Assembly: GCF_021730615.1 (NCBI RefSeq)
Contig: NZ_JAJLMN010000001.1
Coordinates: 5,361,501 to 5,425,500, forward strand
Direction of reading: 5' to 3'
Source of the DNA: Lichenibacterium dinghuense
GTDB lineage: Bacteria > Pseudomonadota > Alphaproteobacteria > Rhizobiales > Beijerinckiaceae
DNA: 64,000 nt
Positions within the stretch are counted from its first letter, which is position 1, and every line of letters begins with the position of its first letter. Below the pieces are notes generated by a model. The model did not search any database. It was not told where the DNA came from and was given only the letters and a program-made list of their open reading frames with translations. Below are positions 43,976-53,078 of this stretch, piece by piece. The position numbers were made by a program, and so were the translations under genes.

Positions 43976-44260
43976 TCAACGCCTATCCCGCCCTGGCAGC
44001 GCCTCGCGCGGCGACCCATGCCGTCTCAGGGCCACGCCGGTGACCGCGGGCGGCGTCGACGGCTCGGGCGCGAGGTCCTCGAACCGCGCCCCGCAGCGGG
44101 GACCGCACCCACCCACGATGGCCCGCAGCACGTCGTCGAGCGGGGCCGTGGCGCCGAACCGCTCGGCCAGGCGCGCGAGCCTGTAGCGGCCCCGCCTCGG
44201 GCACAGGCCGCAGGTCACGTTGACGAGGACGGCGGGGTACTCGACGAGGCGGCGAATCAT
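43976..44260 (-). CDS. Small zinc-ribbon-like protein, unknown
   Basis: 94 residues with two cysteine pairs, CGLC (about 18-21) and CGPRC (about 53-57), separated by a helix (RYRLARLAERFG), like a treble-clef or zinc-ribbon. The rest is proline/arginine-rich. Possibly the distal end of the island operon now separated by insertion sequences. Confidence 0.6.
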   Translation of the reverse strand: MIRRLVEYPAVLVNVTCGLCPRRGRYRLARLAERFGATAPLDDVLRAIVGGCGPRCGARFEDLAPEPSTPPAVTGVALRRHGSPREALPGRDRR

Positions 44261-44301
44261 ACCCGCATGTGAGAACGAAGCAGGAACGGACGCAAGCCCG
44301 G

Positions 44302-44520
44302 TCAGGCGCGGGCTGCCTGCCTCACGGGCGCGTCGATGAGCAGCGCCCAGACCTCGGCCGCGCGGTCGGACGGCGGATCCGCGCACAGGCGGCGGGCGGC
44401 CGCGATGGCCAGCCACCGCCAGGGGAGGTCCGACACGTCGAGGTCCGGGCATGCGGCCGAGGCCTCGCGCATCAGCGCCTTGAAGACCTGACCCTTCTCG
44501 TGCCCGTCGACCTCGTCCAT
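44302..44520 (-). CDS. Small hypothetical protein of the island operon
   Basis: 72 residues, mostly helical (VFKALMREASAACPDLDV, WRWLAIAAARRLCADPP). No family recognised. It follows the next upstream gene by 12 bases on the same strand. Confidence 0.55.
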   Translation of the reverse strand: MDEVDGHEKGQVFKALMREASAACPDLDVSDLPWRWLAIAAARRLCADPPSDRAAEVWALLIDAPVRQAARA

Positions 44521-44532
44521 GGCGACCTCCCG

Positions 44533-44994
44533 TCAGAGCGTGACGCCTACCACGCTCTCGTCCTCGTCCTCCAGCTGCGCGGCGATCGTGCCCCGGGTGT
44601 CCTCGTGCATGTCCGCCCTCTTGCGGGCGATCCAGGCGCTGTACGCCTCCCAGTCGGCGAGGGCCGCCGACACCGCCCGGGCGGTGTTCCGCGCCCGCGT
44701 GAGCGTGCCCCTGACGCCGCCCCGCTTGGCGACGTGCTCGCCCGGTGGCCACCACTCCCCGGGCTTGTCCATGCGGTGTGTGCGCCGGACGTCCGACCTC
44801 CCCACGACCCACGCGTCGTGGTTCAGGCCGTCGCGCCGGATCCCGTCCGCCCGCTCGGTCCGTCCGAACACGCACGCCTTGAAGACTGGCACGACGCCGT
44901 GCGTCTCGACCGGGCCGTGGAGGGATAGCACGCTGACGCACGAGACCTCGATCTGCCACTGAGAGCCTTCTCTGATTGGGGCTCTGGAGGTCAA
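44533..44994 (-). CDS. Hypothetical protein at the insertion-sequence border
   Basis: 153 residues from a TTG start preceded by AGGAGC. Charged and soluble (EWWPPGEHVAKRGGVRGTL, DWEAYSAWIARKRADMHEDT), acidic C-terminus. Not recognised. Its upstream side abuts the IS110 region, so original promoter or operon linkage may have been cut. Confidence 0.55.
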   Translation of the reverse strand: MTSRAPIREGSQWQIEVSCVSVLSLHGPVETHGVVPVFKACVFGRTERADGIRRDGLNHDAWVVGRSDVRRTHRMDKPGEWWPPGEHVAKRGGVRGTLTRARNTARAVSAALADWEAYSAWIARKRADMHEDTRGTIAAQLEDEDESVVGVTL

Positions 44995-45240
44995 GCGCTC
45001 CTGTCAGGTTTTTTGTCCCGTTCCCGCGGGTCACACGCTTCTCTTCGCGGTCGGCGTTTCGCCGCCGCATGATGGGGTCAGTCCGGCTCGGTCCCTCGAT
45101 CTGTTTCACGACTTCGCGACGTCGCCGCGGGCTCAAGACTCTCAACGAGGTGGCCTTACCGATCGTCCCCACGGGAACGGTCCACATCACCCTTTCAGGT
45201 GAAGCTCGTGCGGGTGGCGGCCCGCGGTGTCCTCCGAGCG
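44995..45240. other. Intergenic stretch beside IS110, no supported gene
   Basis: 246 bases between an island gene and the IS110 transposase. It contains a T6 run (about 45010-45015) and a ribosome-site-like AAAGGGTG before a minus-strand ATG near 45186, but that frame runs on antisense through neighbouring genes, so I do not call it. Confidence 0.4.
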
Positions 45241-46290
45241 TCAGGCAACTACGGTGGCGGGCGCGGTGGTCGGCCCGGTGCCGAACCGAAAGTCGGTACC
45301 GTCGCTCCACATCCGGTGCAGGACCACGGCCAGCTTTCGGGCTACGGCAACGCGCGCCCGCGCCATGCCGCGATGCTTGGCGATCGTCATGCCCCAGGCC
45401 CGCAGGCTGGACCATTTCTGGCTGCGCACGAGCAGCGCGTTAGCGGCCTCGTACAGGGCCGTTCGCGCCAGTTCGTCGCCGCATCGGCTGATCTTGCCCT
45501 GAATGTCGGTCTCGCCCGACTGGTAGCGCGAGGGCGTCAGGCCGAGATGGGCACCGACGTCGCGCGAATGGCCGAACCGATCGGGTCGGTCGATCGTGGC
45601 GCGAAACGCCAGGGCGGTGATCGGGCCGACGCCGGGTGCGCTCATCAGCCGCCGACAGATCTTTTCCTCGCGCACGATCTTCAGCACCTGTTTTGTCAAT
45701 CGGGCGAGCTGCTGGATCATCGTCGACAGTATAGTGAGCAACGGCTCCACCATCGCCAGCAACGCTGTGTCGTCCGAGCAGAGTTCGCGCACACGCTTGT
45801 CGAAGGCTGCCCGGCTCGGCGTGGCGACCTTCAGCCCGGCTTCCCGAAGCATGGCCCGAACGACGTTCTCGATCGACCGCATCTCGTTCAGCACCGTGCG
45901 GCGTGCGACCAGCAGCGAGCGCCACAGCCGGCACTGCTGCGACTTGACGTGCACCTGCCGGAACCAGCCGGTGCGCATGATCTGCGCCAGGGCACGCGCG
46001 TCGTTGCGGTCGGTCTTGTTGGGCATGGTCTTCATGGCGGCGTTGGCCTGCCGTGTCTCGATGCAGACCGCCGCCAGCCCCGCCGCGCGCAGGCCCTCGT
46101 GCAGCCAAGCCGTCAACGAGCAGGCTTCGAGGCCGATCCGCTCGATCGGCAGCTTCAAGCCCTGCAGGGCCGCAACCAGCGGCCCTGGCGCGCTCGCGGC
46201 GCGCAGCTCCTTCACGATCCGACCCGCGTCATCGACCACGCAGATCGCGGTCTCTTCCAGGGACACGTCCAGTCCGGCATAGTACGTCAT
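45241..46290 (-). CDS. IS110-family transposase
   Basis: 349 residues, full length. The N-terminal RuvC-like DEDD domain shows Asp8 in YAGLDVS, Glu in IGLEACS and the pair in DRNDARALA. The C-terminal transposase_20 domain has SAPGVGPITALAFRA and GLTPSRYQSGETDIQGKIS, with the serine region used for catalysis. ATG 46290 is preceded by AGGAG. IS110 elements lack classical inverted repeats and encode a guide (bridge) RNA in the flanking non-coding part; the 46291-46429 stretch upstream of the gene is the place to look. Looks intact. Confidence 0.93.
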   Translation of the reverse strand: MTYYAGLDVSLEETAICVVDDAGRIVKELRAASAPGPLVAALQGLKLPIERIGLEACSLTAWLHEGLRAAGLAAVCIETRQANAAMKTMPNKTDRNDARALAQIMRTGWFRQVHVKSQQCRLWRSLLVARRTVLNEMRSIENVVRAMLREAGLKVATPSRAAFDKRVRELCSDDTALLAMVEPLLTILSTMIQQLARLTKQVLKIVREEKICRRLMSAPGVGPITALAFRATIDRPDRFGHSRDVGAHLGLTPSRYQSGETDIQGKISRCGDELARTALYEAANALLVRSQKWSSLRAWGMTIAKHRGMARARVAVARKLAVVLHRMWSDGTDFRFGTGPTTAPATVVA

Positions 46291-46479
46291 GGTTGCTCCT
46301 GTCGCGATGCTTGTGGCCGCTCGACACGGACCACGTTGAACCATCCGGGCAGGAGCAGCCACCGTTGGGCCTGGGCTGGAGCCCCAATCACCCCATCTGT
46401 TTGAGTGACCTCCGCGCCTGATCCCCATCTGAACCGCCCCGGGTTTCCCGGAGGCTCCTGATCTTGCGAGACTGGAGCC

Positions 46480-47702
<1,223 letters not shown>

Positions 47703-47744
47703 ATTCCAAGCCAATCAGCCTCCGAGAAACCCGGGGCGGTTCAC

Positions 47745-48109
47745 TCGCCGTCGTGCCGGCCAGCATGCAGGACCGGGACTGCCTGGAGGCGCTGTCGGGC
47801 GGCAAGGCGGCGTGGCCGAGCCTGCGCGTGGCGCTGCTGGACGGAGCTTTCACGGCCGAGCGATGCCGCGATTGGTGCCACCTGCATAGCATGCGCCATC
47901 GTGTGGTCGAGCGAGCGCCGGGCCAGCGCGGCTTCGTCGTGGTCGAAAAGCGATGGGTGGTCGAGCGCAGCTTCGGCGCGCTCGTCCACTGGGGCGGTCT
48001 GATGCGGTCGCGGGCGGGACGCTTGGATGTCGCCGCCGCACGCCTCGCTTGCGTCGCTGTGCTGTCCGGCGTGGAAGCGCTCGCCAATACAGGACAGCGT
48101 CCAAATGCA
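47745..48109 (+). pseudogene. Remnant of an IS5-family transposase (C-terminal part)
   Basis: A 120-codon frame without its N-terminal catalytic region. RGFVVVEKRWVVERSFGALVHWG has the final Glu and Arg context of IS5-type DDE transposases, followed by a typical end (RLACVAVLSGVEAL). The left end is cut by the IS3 element and the right end runs into the next IS5 inverted repeat. Confidence 0.7.
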
Positions 48110-48111
48110 TT

Positions 48112-48994
48112 AGAGCCTGTTTGACCTTTCTTTGATCGGTTTGCGTTGTCGTTTCTGGTGGAGGCGACGATGTGGACTGCCGAGGCTCGGGATCGCTACA
48201 AGGATGACGGTCGGCGCTATCCGAGCGATCTGACAGACAGCGAGTGGGCAACACTTGCGCCGATGATGGGCGTGTACAGGACGCTGACCGCTGACCTGCG
48301 CGAGATCGTCAACGCCTGCTTGTATCTGGAGAAGGCCGGCTGTCCATGGCGTTTTCTGCCCAGGGAGTTCGGTCCGTGGCAGACCGTGCGCTCCTGGCAC
48401 GACCGCTTCCGCGCCGACGGCGTGTGGGCCGACATCGCGGCCGTGCTGACGCGCGCCGAGCGGGCTCGCCGCGGACGCGACCCCGAACCCGCGACGGCGA
48501 TCATGGACTCGCAAAGCGTCGCGTCAGGGCCGCAGGCGGGAGAGCGCGGCGTGGACGGCAACAAAAAGGTGAAGGGCATCAAGCGTCACGTGCTGACCTG
48601 CTCGCTCGGCTTCGTGCTCGCCACGTCGGTGACGGCCGCCAACGTGCACGACACGGCCGCCGCGGCAGAGTTGCTGGACCGCGCCGCTGCCGAGGGCTGG
48701 ACGCCTCGACGCGTCAAGGTCGACGGCATCTACAGCGGTGCCCGCATGGCGCAGGCCGCCGCACCTCACGGCATCGAGGTTCAGGTCTCTACGCGCGAGC
48801 GGGACGTGAAAGGCTTCAAACCCTTGCCCGTGCGATGGCGCATCGAGGGCACCTTCGGCACCCTGACCAACCGCTATCATCGCCTCACGCGCAACCTGGA
48901 ACAGAGCACCACGGCAGCCGAAGATGCCGTCAGCATCGCCAACTGCCACCGCCTGATCCGAGCCTATAACAGCTAAGACAGGTCAAACAGGCTC
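48112..48994 (+). mobile_element. IS5-family insertion sequence with TA duplication
   Basis: Inverted ends GAGCCTGTTTGACC (48112 on) and its complement ending at 48994 match in 19 of 20 bases. TA flanks both sides (48110-48111 and 48995-48996), as in the IS427-like group. Carries one transposase. Confidence 0.85.
48170..48976 (+). CDS. IS5-family transposase
   Basis: 268 residues. DUF4096-like N-terminus (LTDSEWATLAPMM, CPWRFLPREFGPWQTV), first Asp in TAIMDSQSV, second in VKVDGIYSG, and Glu in WRIEGTFGTLTNRYHRL. GGTGGAGG precedes ATG 48170. Single intact frame. Confidence 0.9.
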   Translation: MWTAEARDRYKDDGRRYPSDLTDSEWATLAPMMGVYRTLTADLREIVNACLYLEKAGCPWRFLPREFGPWQTVRSWHDRFRADGVWADIAAVLTRAERARRGRDPEPATAIMDSQSVASGPQAGERGVDGNKKVKGIKRHVLTCSLGFVLATSVTAANVHDTAAAAELLDRAAAEGWTPRRVKVDGIYSGARMAQAAAPHGIEVQVSTRERDVKGFKPLPVRWRIEGTFGTLTNRYHRLTRNLEQSTTAAEDAVSIANCHRLIRAYNS

Positions 48995-49005
48995 TAAGCC
49001 TGATC

Positions 49006-49278
49006 CTACTCAAACAGGCTCTGAGCGAGGTAGGTCGGCAGCATCGGGTCATCGGGCGGCAGGCCGTCCATGTGGATCCAGGCCGTCCCCGCCTTGTCCC
49101 GCGCCACCTGGATGCCGCGCTCGCGCATGCAGGCGACGATGGAGGCGGCGGACTGCGTCTGCTCCCACGGATAGGTGCCGAGCAGCATCCCGCGCTGGTG
49201 CGGCCCCCAGGCGTAGCCCGCCACGAGCCCGTAGATTCGCGGGTCTGTGTAGCGCGTGTGGGGGCCGAACTCGGTCAT
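49006..49278 (-). CDS. Small hypothetical protein, 3' end at an IS5 end
   Basis: 90 residues (YGLVAGYAWGPHQRGMLLG, AACMRERGIQ-like helix, AWIHMDGLPPDDPMLP). Not recognised. The last five codons (QSLFE) and stop lie in a stray copy of the IS5 terminal repeat (49009-49021), so the natural C-terminus may have been replaced. Starts 1 base after the stop of the next gene upstream. Confidence 0.55.
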   Translation of the reverse strand: MTEFGPHTRYTDPRIYGLVAGYAWGPHQRGMLLGTYPWEQTQSAASIVACMRERGIQVARDKAGTAWIHMDGLPPDDPMLPTYLAQSLFE

Positions 49279-49279
49279 C

Positions 49280-49969
49280 TCAGAACGCGTCCCGGTCGAC
49301 CACGACGTCCTGCGGCTTGACCTTCAGGCGCAGGCTTCGATGGCGCGGGGCTTCCTCGTCCCCGTCCATCGAGACCGCGACGACCTGGTGGATGCCCGCC
49401 CGGCCCGACGACCGGACCACGAGGTCGCCTGCGGTGAAGGGTGCGCGGTGGCCCGTGGCGTCGGGGTCCAGCACCCACGTGTCCCGATCGTCGGGGCCCG
49501 GGTGGCTGGGCTCGACGGCGCGGACCATGACGCGGTCGGCCTCGTAGATACGGTCGGCGTGGACGGCGGCGGCTCTATCCCACTCCGTCATGGTCAGACG
49601 CATGCCCCGCACGAGCGCGTTGATCGCCTCGACCCTGACCTTCACCGTCGCGTCGGGCGGAATGACGTCGGTCGTCGCGGTCACGATGCCGTCGGTCACG
49701 CGGAAGCGGTCGCCCTTCCATTCCAGCGTCCAGAGCGGGACGTGGGCCCGTAGCGCGGACAAGCGTGCTTTGAGTTCCGGCATCGTCGGGGAGGACGGTG
49801 CGGTCGCCCCGTACCCGTAGCGCGCTCGCGTCTCGAGGGAGCCGTCGGGCCTGGTTCGGGTCTCACGAATGAAGGCGATCGGGCCCTTCGGAGCGGGTGA
49901 CGGCTTCTCCGCGTGGTCTGGGGCCGCGAGGTCGCGCACGAGGTCGCGTGCCGCCTCGACACGCGACAT
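49280..49969 (-). CDS. Hypothetical protein of the island operon
   Basis: 229 residues. N-terminal helix-rich part, Pro/Arg linker, then a beta-rich half (LWTLEWKGDRFRVTDGIVTA, DRDTWVLDPDATGHRAPFTA, AGDLVVRSSGRAGIHQVVAV) ending in a repeated basic/acidic strand. Not recognised. I start at ATG 49969 (AAAGG upstream), but the frame stays protein-like up to about 50070, where a TAG stands; a lost start codon is possible. Confidence 0.6.
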   Translation of the reverse strand: MSRVEAARDLVRDLAAPDHAEKPSPAPKGPIAFIRETRTRPDGSLETRARYGYGATAPSSPTMPELKARLSALRAHVPLWTLEWKGDRFRVTDGIVTATTDVIPPDATVKVRVEAINALVRGMRLTMTEWDRAAAVHADRIYEADRVMVRAVEPSHPGPDDRDTWVLDPDATGHRAPFTAGDLVVRSSGRAGIHQVVAVSMDGDEEAPRHRSLRLKVKPQDVVVDRDAF

Positions 49970-50167
49970 GGAACCTTTGATGCCTCCGGGCAGCGTGAGC
50001 GCGTTTGCGAGGTGGAGCACCGCGTTGGCCAGACGCTCGTGGGGGTGCGAGTCGATCGTGATCGTCTTCTACTTGGCGGATCCTCGGGTGGGGGCGATCC
50101 GCCGGGGCCCGGTAGATTCGCCTGCCAAAAGCGTCGTGCCGGTGCCCGCTCGCCCGCAACCTCCGAT

Positions 50168-50425
50168 TCAGGTCTCCGCGATCTCCCGCGCGAGCTTCGC
50201 GGCCGCGCCCGACAGGGCCATCGCGTGCTCGGGCGCGTCGACCCACCGCAGCACGGGCCTCAGCCCCGGCTCGTCGCCCGCCACGAGGCTCGCGACGGCG
50301 AGTGTCCGGACGCGGCCCGACAGCGCCTGGGCGAGGAGGGCCTCGCACAGCGTGACGACGCGTCGGTCGGGCGCCTGGCGGAGCGGCAGGACGGCGCCCG
50401 GGCGGAGCGGGACGACGTCGCTCAA
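50168..50425 (-). CDS. Small hypothetical protein of the island operon
   Basis: 85 residues from a TTG overlapping the preceding stop (TTGA). Helical and alanine-rich (VVTLCEALLAQALSG, HAMALSGAAAKLAREI). Not recognised. About 200 bases without a clear gene follow before the next start. Confidence 0.5.
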   Translation of the reverse strand: MSDVVPLRPGAVLPLRQAPDRRVVTLCEALLAQALSGRVRTLAVASLVAGDEPGLRPVLRWVDAPEHAMALSGAAAKLAREIAET

Positions 50426-50652
50426 TGCAGCCTCCCGCCGTCGTGCCAAGTGCCGGTCAGCCGCCAGTGGATGGGCGAGCCCGCCTCCATGACGACCCAC
50501 GCGCCGGGGAGCTCCCGCGCGATGGCCATGAGGTCCTCGCGGGTGAGGCGCTCGCCGGGGTGGACGTAGAGCTGGTCGGTGTCGGGCACGTACTCCGCGC
50601 TCGCGTCCACGCCCAGGCGGTCCAGGACCGCGTTGGCCTCGTCCAGCGTCAT
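50422..50652 (-). CDS. Small hypothetical protein of the island operon
   Basis: 76 residues: MTLDEANAVLDRLGVDASAE, YVHPGERLTREDLMAIAREL, then a beta end with IHWRLTGTWHDGG. Acidic, soluble. Overlaps both neighbours by four bases. Confidence 0.55.
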   Translation of the reverse strand: MTLDEANAVLDRLGVDASAEYVPDTDQLYVHPGERLTREDLMAIARELPGAWVVMEAGSPIHWRLTGTWHDGGRLH

Positions 50653-51458
50653 GCGACCCTCCGGAGCTCGAGGCCCTGGCGGCGCAGGTGGTCCAGGACG
50701 AGCCACTCGGGGGAGGGCCACACGCCGTCGCCGTCGTCCCCGTCCGGGCCGTCGACGAAGCCCGCCCTGACGATCGCCTCCCGCACGGTTGCCAGGATGG
50801 GGTCGATGGCCTCGCGGTGGCGGGCCTCCGCGCGCGCCAGGGCGGCCCGGGCCTCCTCGACGGCGGCGGCGGTGCGGTTGTGGTCGGGCACCATGCGGCC
50901 GACGCGGACGCCCTCGCCCGGGCTGTCCTCGGTCGTCTCCGGAGACCGCAGGGCGCGGCCGACCGAGACGGCGTTGCTCCCGAGGCGGACGGCGATCTGG
51001 CTCGGGGTCAGCCCCTCGGCGCGCATGGCGCGGGCCTCGGCGACGCGCTCGGGCGTCCACGGGGACGCCCGCTTGCCGGAGGCTATCGTGGTGTCGCCCT
51101 GCATGCGGATCCTGTAGACGTGGCCCTGCATGGCCCCCACGGTCCGCCCGAGCTTCGCCGCGATCTCGACCTCGGGCACGCCCCGGCTTCGCATGGCGGC
51201 GAGCCTGTCGTCCTCCTCCGGCGTCCATGCGCGGCCACTCCGGCTGTCCTCGTCCTCCTCGTGGGGCGGCGCGTCGGGCACGGGCGCGACCTTGGCGGCA
51301 TGCCCCCGCAGCCATTGGCGGTGCGAGGTCACGGCCTCCGTGGTCCGGCCGAGCTCCGCGGCGACCTCGGAGTCGTACAGGCCCTGCACCTTCAGCTCCG
51401 CGAGCCGTGCGTCGTCCTCGGCCGTCCAGGGCCGCCTCGGTGTCGTATTGAGCTTCAT
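50649..51458 (-). CDS. Triple SANT/GcrA-like HTH-repeat protein
   Basis: 269 residues. Three consecutive units, each starting with a W-T-[AP]-E motif and ending in a recognition-helix-like segment: WTAEDDARLAELKVQG...AAELGRTTEAV (about 10-45), WTPEEDDRLAAMRSRG...AAKLGRTVGAM (about 77-115) and WTPERVAEARAMRAEG...AVRLGSNAVSV (about 132-170). A coiled coil (about 195-225) and a C-terminal domain with SPEWLVLDHLRRQGLELR follow. The pattern resembles Myb/SANT-like or GcrA-type DNA binding, so it is the best candidate DNA-binding regulator of the island. AGGAGGAG precedes ATG 51458. Confidence 0.7.
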   Translation of the reverse strand: MKLNTTPRRPWTAEDDARLAELKVQGLYDSEVAAELGRTTEAVTSHRQWLRGHAAKVAPVPDAPPHEEDEDSRSGRAWTPEEDDRLAAMRSRGVPEVEIAAKLGRTVGAMQGHVYRIRMQGDTTIASGKRASPWTPERVAEARAMRAEGLTPSQIAVRLGSNAVSVGRALRSPETTEDSPGEGVRVGRMVPDHNRTAAAVEEARAALARAEARHREAIDPILATVREAIVRAGFVDGPDGDDGDGVWPSPEWLVLDHLRRQGLELRRVA

Positions 51459-51688
51459 GCTCTCCTCCTGTTCCGGGCGGCGGCGCGCCTCTGTCTGCGG
51501 TTCCCGGGCGGCCCGACCATCAGGACGGGGCCGGGGTCCGTCTCCGCAAGCATGGCCCGCAGCTGCTCGGCGACGTCGGCGACGGCGGGCGTCTCGGGGC
51601 CGTCCACGGTGACCGTCACGTCCATGAGGTCGAGCATGGCGCGCTCCTTGGCGGCGATCATGCGGGCGACGAGGTCGGGAGCCGTCAT
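51455..51688 (-). CDS. Small hypothetical protein of the island operon
   Basis: 77 residues. N-terminal helices (LVARMIAAKERAMLDLM), a central strand region (VTVTVDGPETP, GPVLMVGPPG) and a strongly basic tail (RRQRRAAARNRRRA), which may bind nucleic acid. ATGA overlaps on both sides. Confidence 0.55.
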   Translation of the reverse strand: MTAPDLVARMIAAKERAMLDLMDVTVTVDGPETPAVADVAEQLRAMLAETDPGPVLMVGPPGNRRQRRAAARNRRRA

Positions 51689-51891
51689 GAGGGCACACGG
51701 GGCTCGATGACGAACCACGCGTCGCTCTGGAACCACTCGAGGACGACCTCGAGGCCGTGCGGGGCCAACAGCTCGTCGACCTCCTCGAGCGCCCCGTCAT
51801 GGTATTCGGAGGTCAAGCGTCGCTCAGGCGAGCGCTTCCACGCCGTGGCCTCCTCGGGCGTGGCGAAGCGGTATATGCGTCGGTCCCTCAC
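51685..51891 (-). CDS. Small hypothetical protein of the island operon
   Basis: 68 residues: RIYRFATPEEATAWKRSPER, YHDGALEEVDELLAPHGL, EWFQSDAWFVIEP. Compact alpha/beta pattern; not recognised. Coupled by ATGA. Confidence 0.55.
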   Translation of the reverse strand: MRDRRIYRFATPEEATAWKRSPERRLTSEYHDGALEEVDELLAPHGLEVVLEWFQSDAWFVIEPRVPS

Positions 51892-52199
51892 GACGTCCTC
51901 CCCTCGCGCTCGAGCCGCGCCACCGCCGCCTCCGCGTCGCGCACCGCGTCGTAGGCCGCGATGACCTCGGGGCTCTTGGGCAGCCCGCGGAAGTGGCGGT
52001 CGGGGTCCTGCGCCTTCACGGCGGCGGCCAGGGCGGCGCGGGCCTCAGCGAGGTCCTGGCGGAGCACCCGGTCGACCTCGACGTGTTCCTCGGGCGTCAG
52101 CCGCATGGTCGTCGTCACGATCTCGCGCGCGACCCACGGATCCATGCGGCTGAAGGCGCGGACGACCACGGGCGGGATTCGGTGCGGGACGGCGCTCAC
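51888..52199 (-). CDS. Small hypothetical helical protein of the island operon
   Basis: 103 residues, helical throughout (VVVRAFSRMDPWVAREIV, TPEEHVEVDRVLRQDLAEAR, AYDAVRDAEAAVARLEREG). Likely a helical bundle or coiled-coil oligomer. Not recognised. Confidence 0.55.
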   Translation of the reverse strand: MSAVPHRIPPVVVRAFSRMDPWVAREIVTTTMRLTPEEHVEVDRVLRQDLAEARAALAAAVKAQDPDRHFRGLPKSPEVIAAYDAVRDAEAAVARLEREGRTS

Positions 52200-52429
52200 G
52201 AGTCCGCCTCCATCGTGGTGGTGACGAGCACACCGCGCACCGCGTCGCGAACCTCGTCGAGGTCCTGGAACGCGAAGTTCTGGTGGGCTTCGGGGACGCC
52301 CCGGTCACGGAAGAGGGCGTCCATCGAGGCCCTAACGGCTTCCAGGCTGTCTCCCTCGATGACACCCGAGACCAGGAAGCGGGTCAGAGCGGGGTGGGGC
52401 TGTGCCGTGCGTGAGAAGTAGAAACGCAT
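52196..52429 (-). CDS. Small hypothetical protein of the island operon
   Basis: 77 residues starting MRFYFSRTAQPHPALTRFLV, then VIEGDSLEAVRASMDALFRD, FQDLDEVRDAVRGVLVTT. Ferredoxin-like alternation of strands and helices is possible. Not recognised. Confidence 0.55.
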   Translation of the reverse strand: MRFYFSRTAQPHPALTRFLVSGVIEGDSLEAVRASMDALFRDRGVPEAHQNFAFQDLDEVRDAVRGVLVTTTMEADS

Positions 52430-52722
52430 CACGCGGCCTCCCCGGCCTGCTCGATGACCGCACGGGCAACCTCGTCGACGCGGCCCGCGATGGACCCCGC
52501 GCCGGACGGGCCGCCCGCGGACGCCGCGAACACGCCCACGGTGGTGCCGAGCGCGACCGCCATCTCCTCGGGCGACAGGTCCCGCATGCGCCACCTCACG
52601 GCGTGCGTGAGGCCGTCGATCGCCTTGCGCATGCGGTCGCGGGAGGCCTCGACGGCGTCCGCGTGGGCGGAGGCCGCACGCGCGGCGCGGCCCTCGGGGG
52701 TCAGGCGCTTGTGCTCACCCAT
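52429..52722 (-). CDS. Small hypothetical helical protein of the island operon
   Basis: 97 residues; basic helical N-terminus (TPEGRAARAASAHADAVEAS), then LSPEEMAVALGTTVGVFAAS and an acidic end. The middle could be weakly membrane-seeking. Stop overlaps the next ATG by one base (TGATG). Confidence 0.5.
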   Translation of the reverse strand: MGEHKRLTPEGRAARAASAHADAVEASRDRMRKAIDGLTHAVRWRMRDLSPEEMAVALGTTVGVFAASAGGPSGAGSIAGRVDEVARAVIEQAGEAA

Positions 52723-52724
52723 GG

Positions 52725-53078
52725 TCAGATCCTCACGATGCGGTAGCCGCGCCTGGCGAGGTCTGTCTCGAACACGCCCTCGTCCCCGTCGTTGGTCGAC
52801 AGGCCCGTCAGGTCGTGGATGGACGAGCCGATGGCCGACCACCGCAGCTCCGCGCGGGCGGCCTGCGCGGCCTCATAGCCGGGGCGCAGGCCCTCGCGGA
52901 CGCGTTCGAACTCGGGTCCGCAGAACGTCTCGGTGAACTCCGCCGGCAGGTGGTCGAGGTCGAACTGCCACGTGTCCAGCGCCTTGTCCGTGACGTGCAG
53001 GACGCGGCCGCCCGCCGTCACGACGAGCTCGCGCCGCTCCGGATCCCAACGGGCCGTGGTGTCGTCTGCCTGGTTCAC
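52725..53078 (-). CDS. Hypothetical protein of the island operon
   Basis: 117 residues from a GTG overlapping the preceding stop (GTGA). Beta-rich N-terminal half (RWDPERRELVVTAGGRVLHV), then LPAEFTETFCGPEFERVREG and DEGVFETDLARRGYRIVRI. Not recognised. Confidence 0.55.
   Translation of the reverse strand: MNQADDTTARWDPERRELVVTAGGRVLHVTDKALDTWQFDLDHLPAEFTETFCGPEFERVREGLRPGYEAAQAARAELRWSAIGSSIHDLTGLSTNDGDEGVFETDLARRGYRIVRI

Noticed and set aside
44995-45186. Minus-strand ATG with AAAGGGTG upstream beside IS110
   Set aside because: Its frame has no stop before running antisense or out of phase through three other genes, so it is not a credible gene.
49009-49021. A complete second IS5 element next to the first
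   Set aside because: Only one end-like sequence is present; the opposite end and a transposase are missing, so it is recorded as a remnant.
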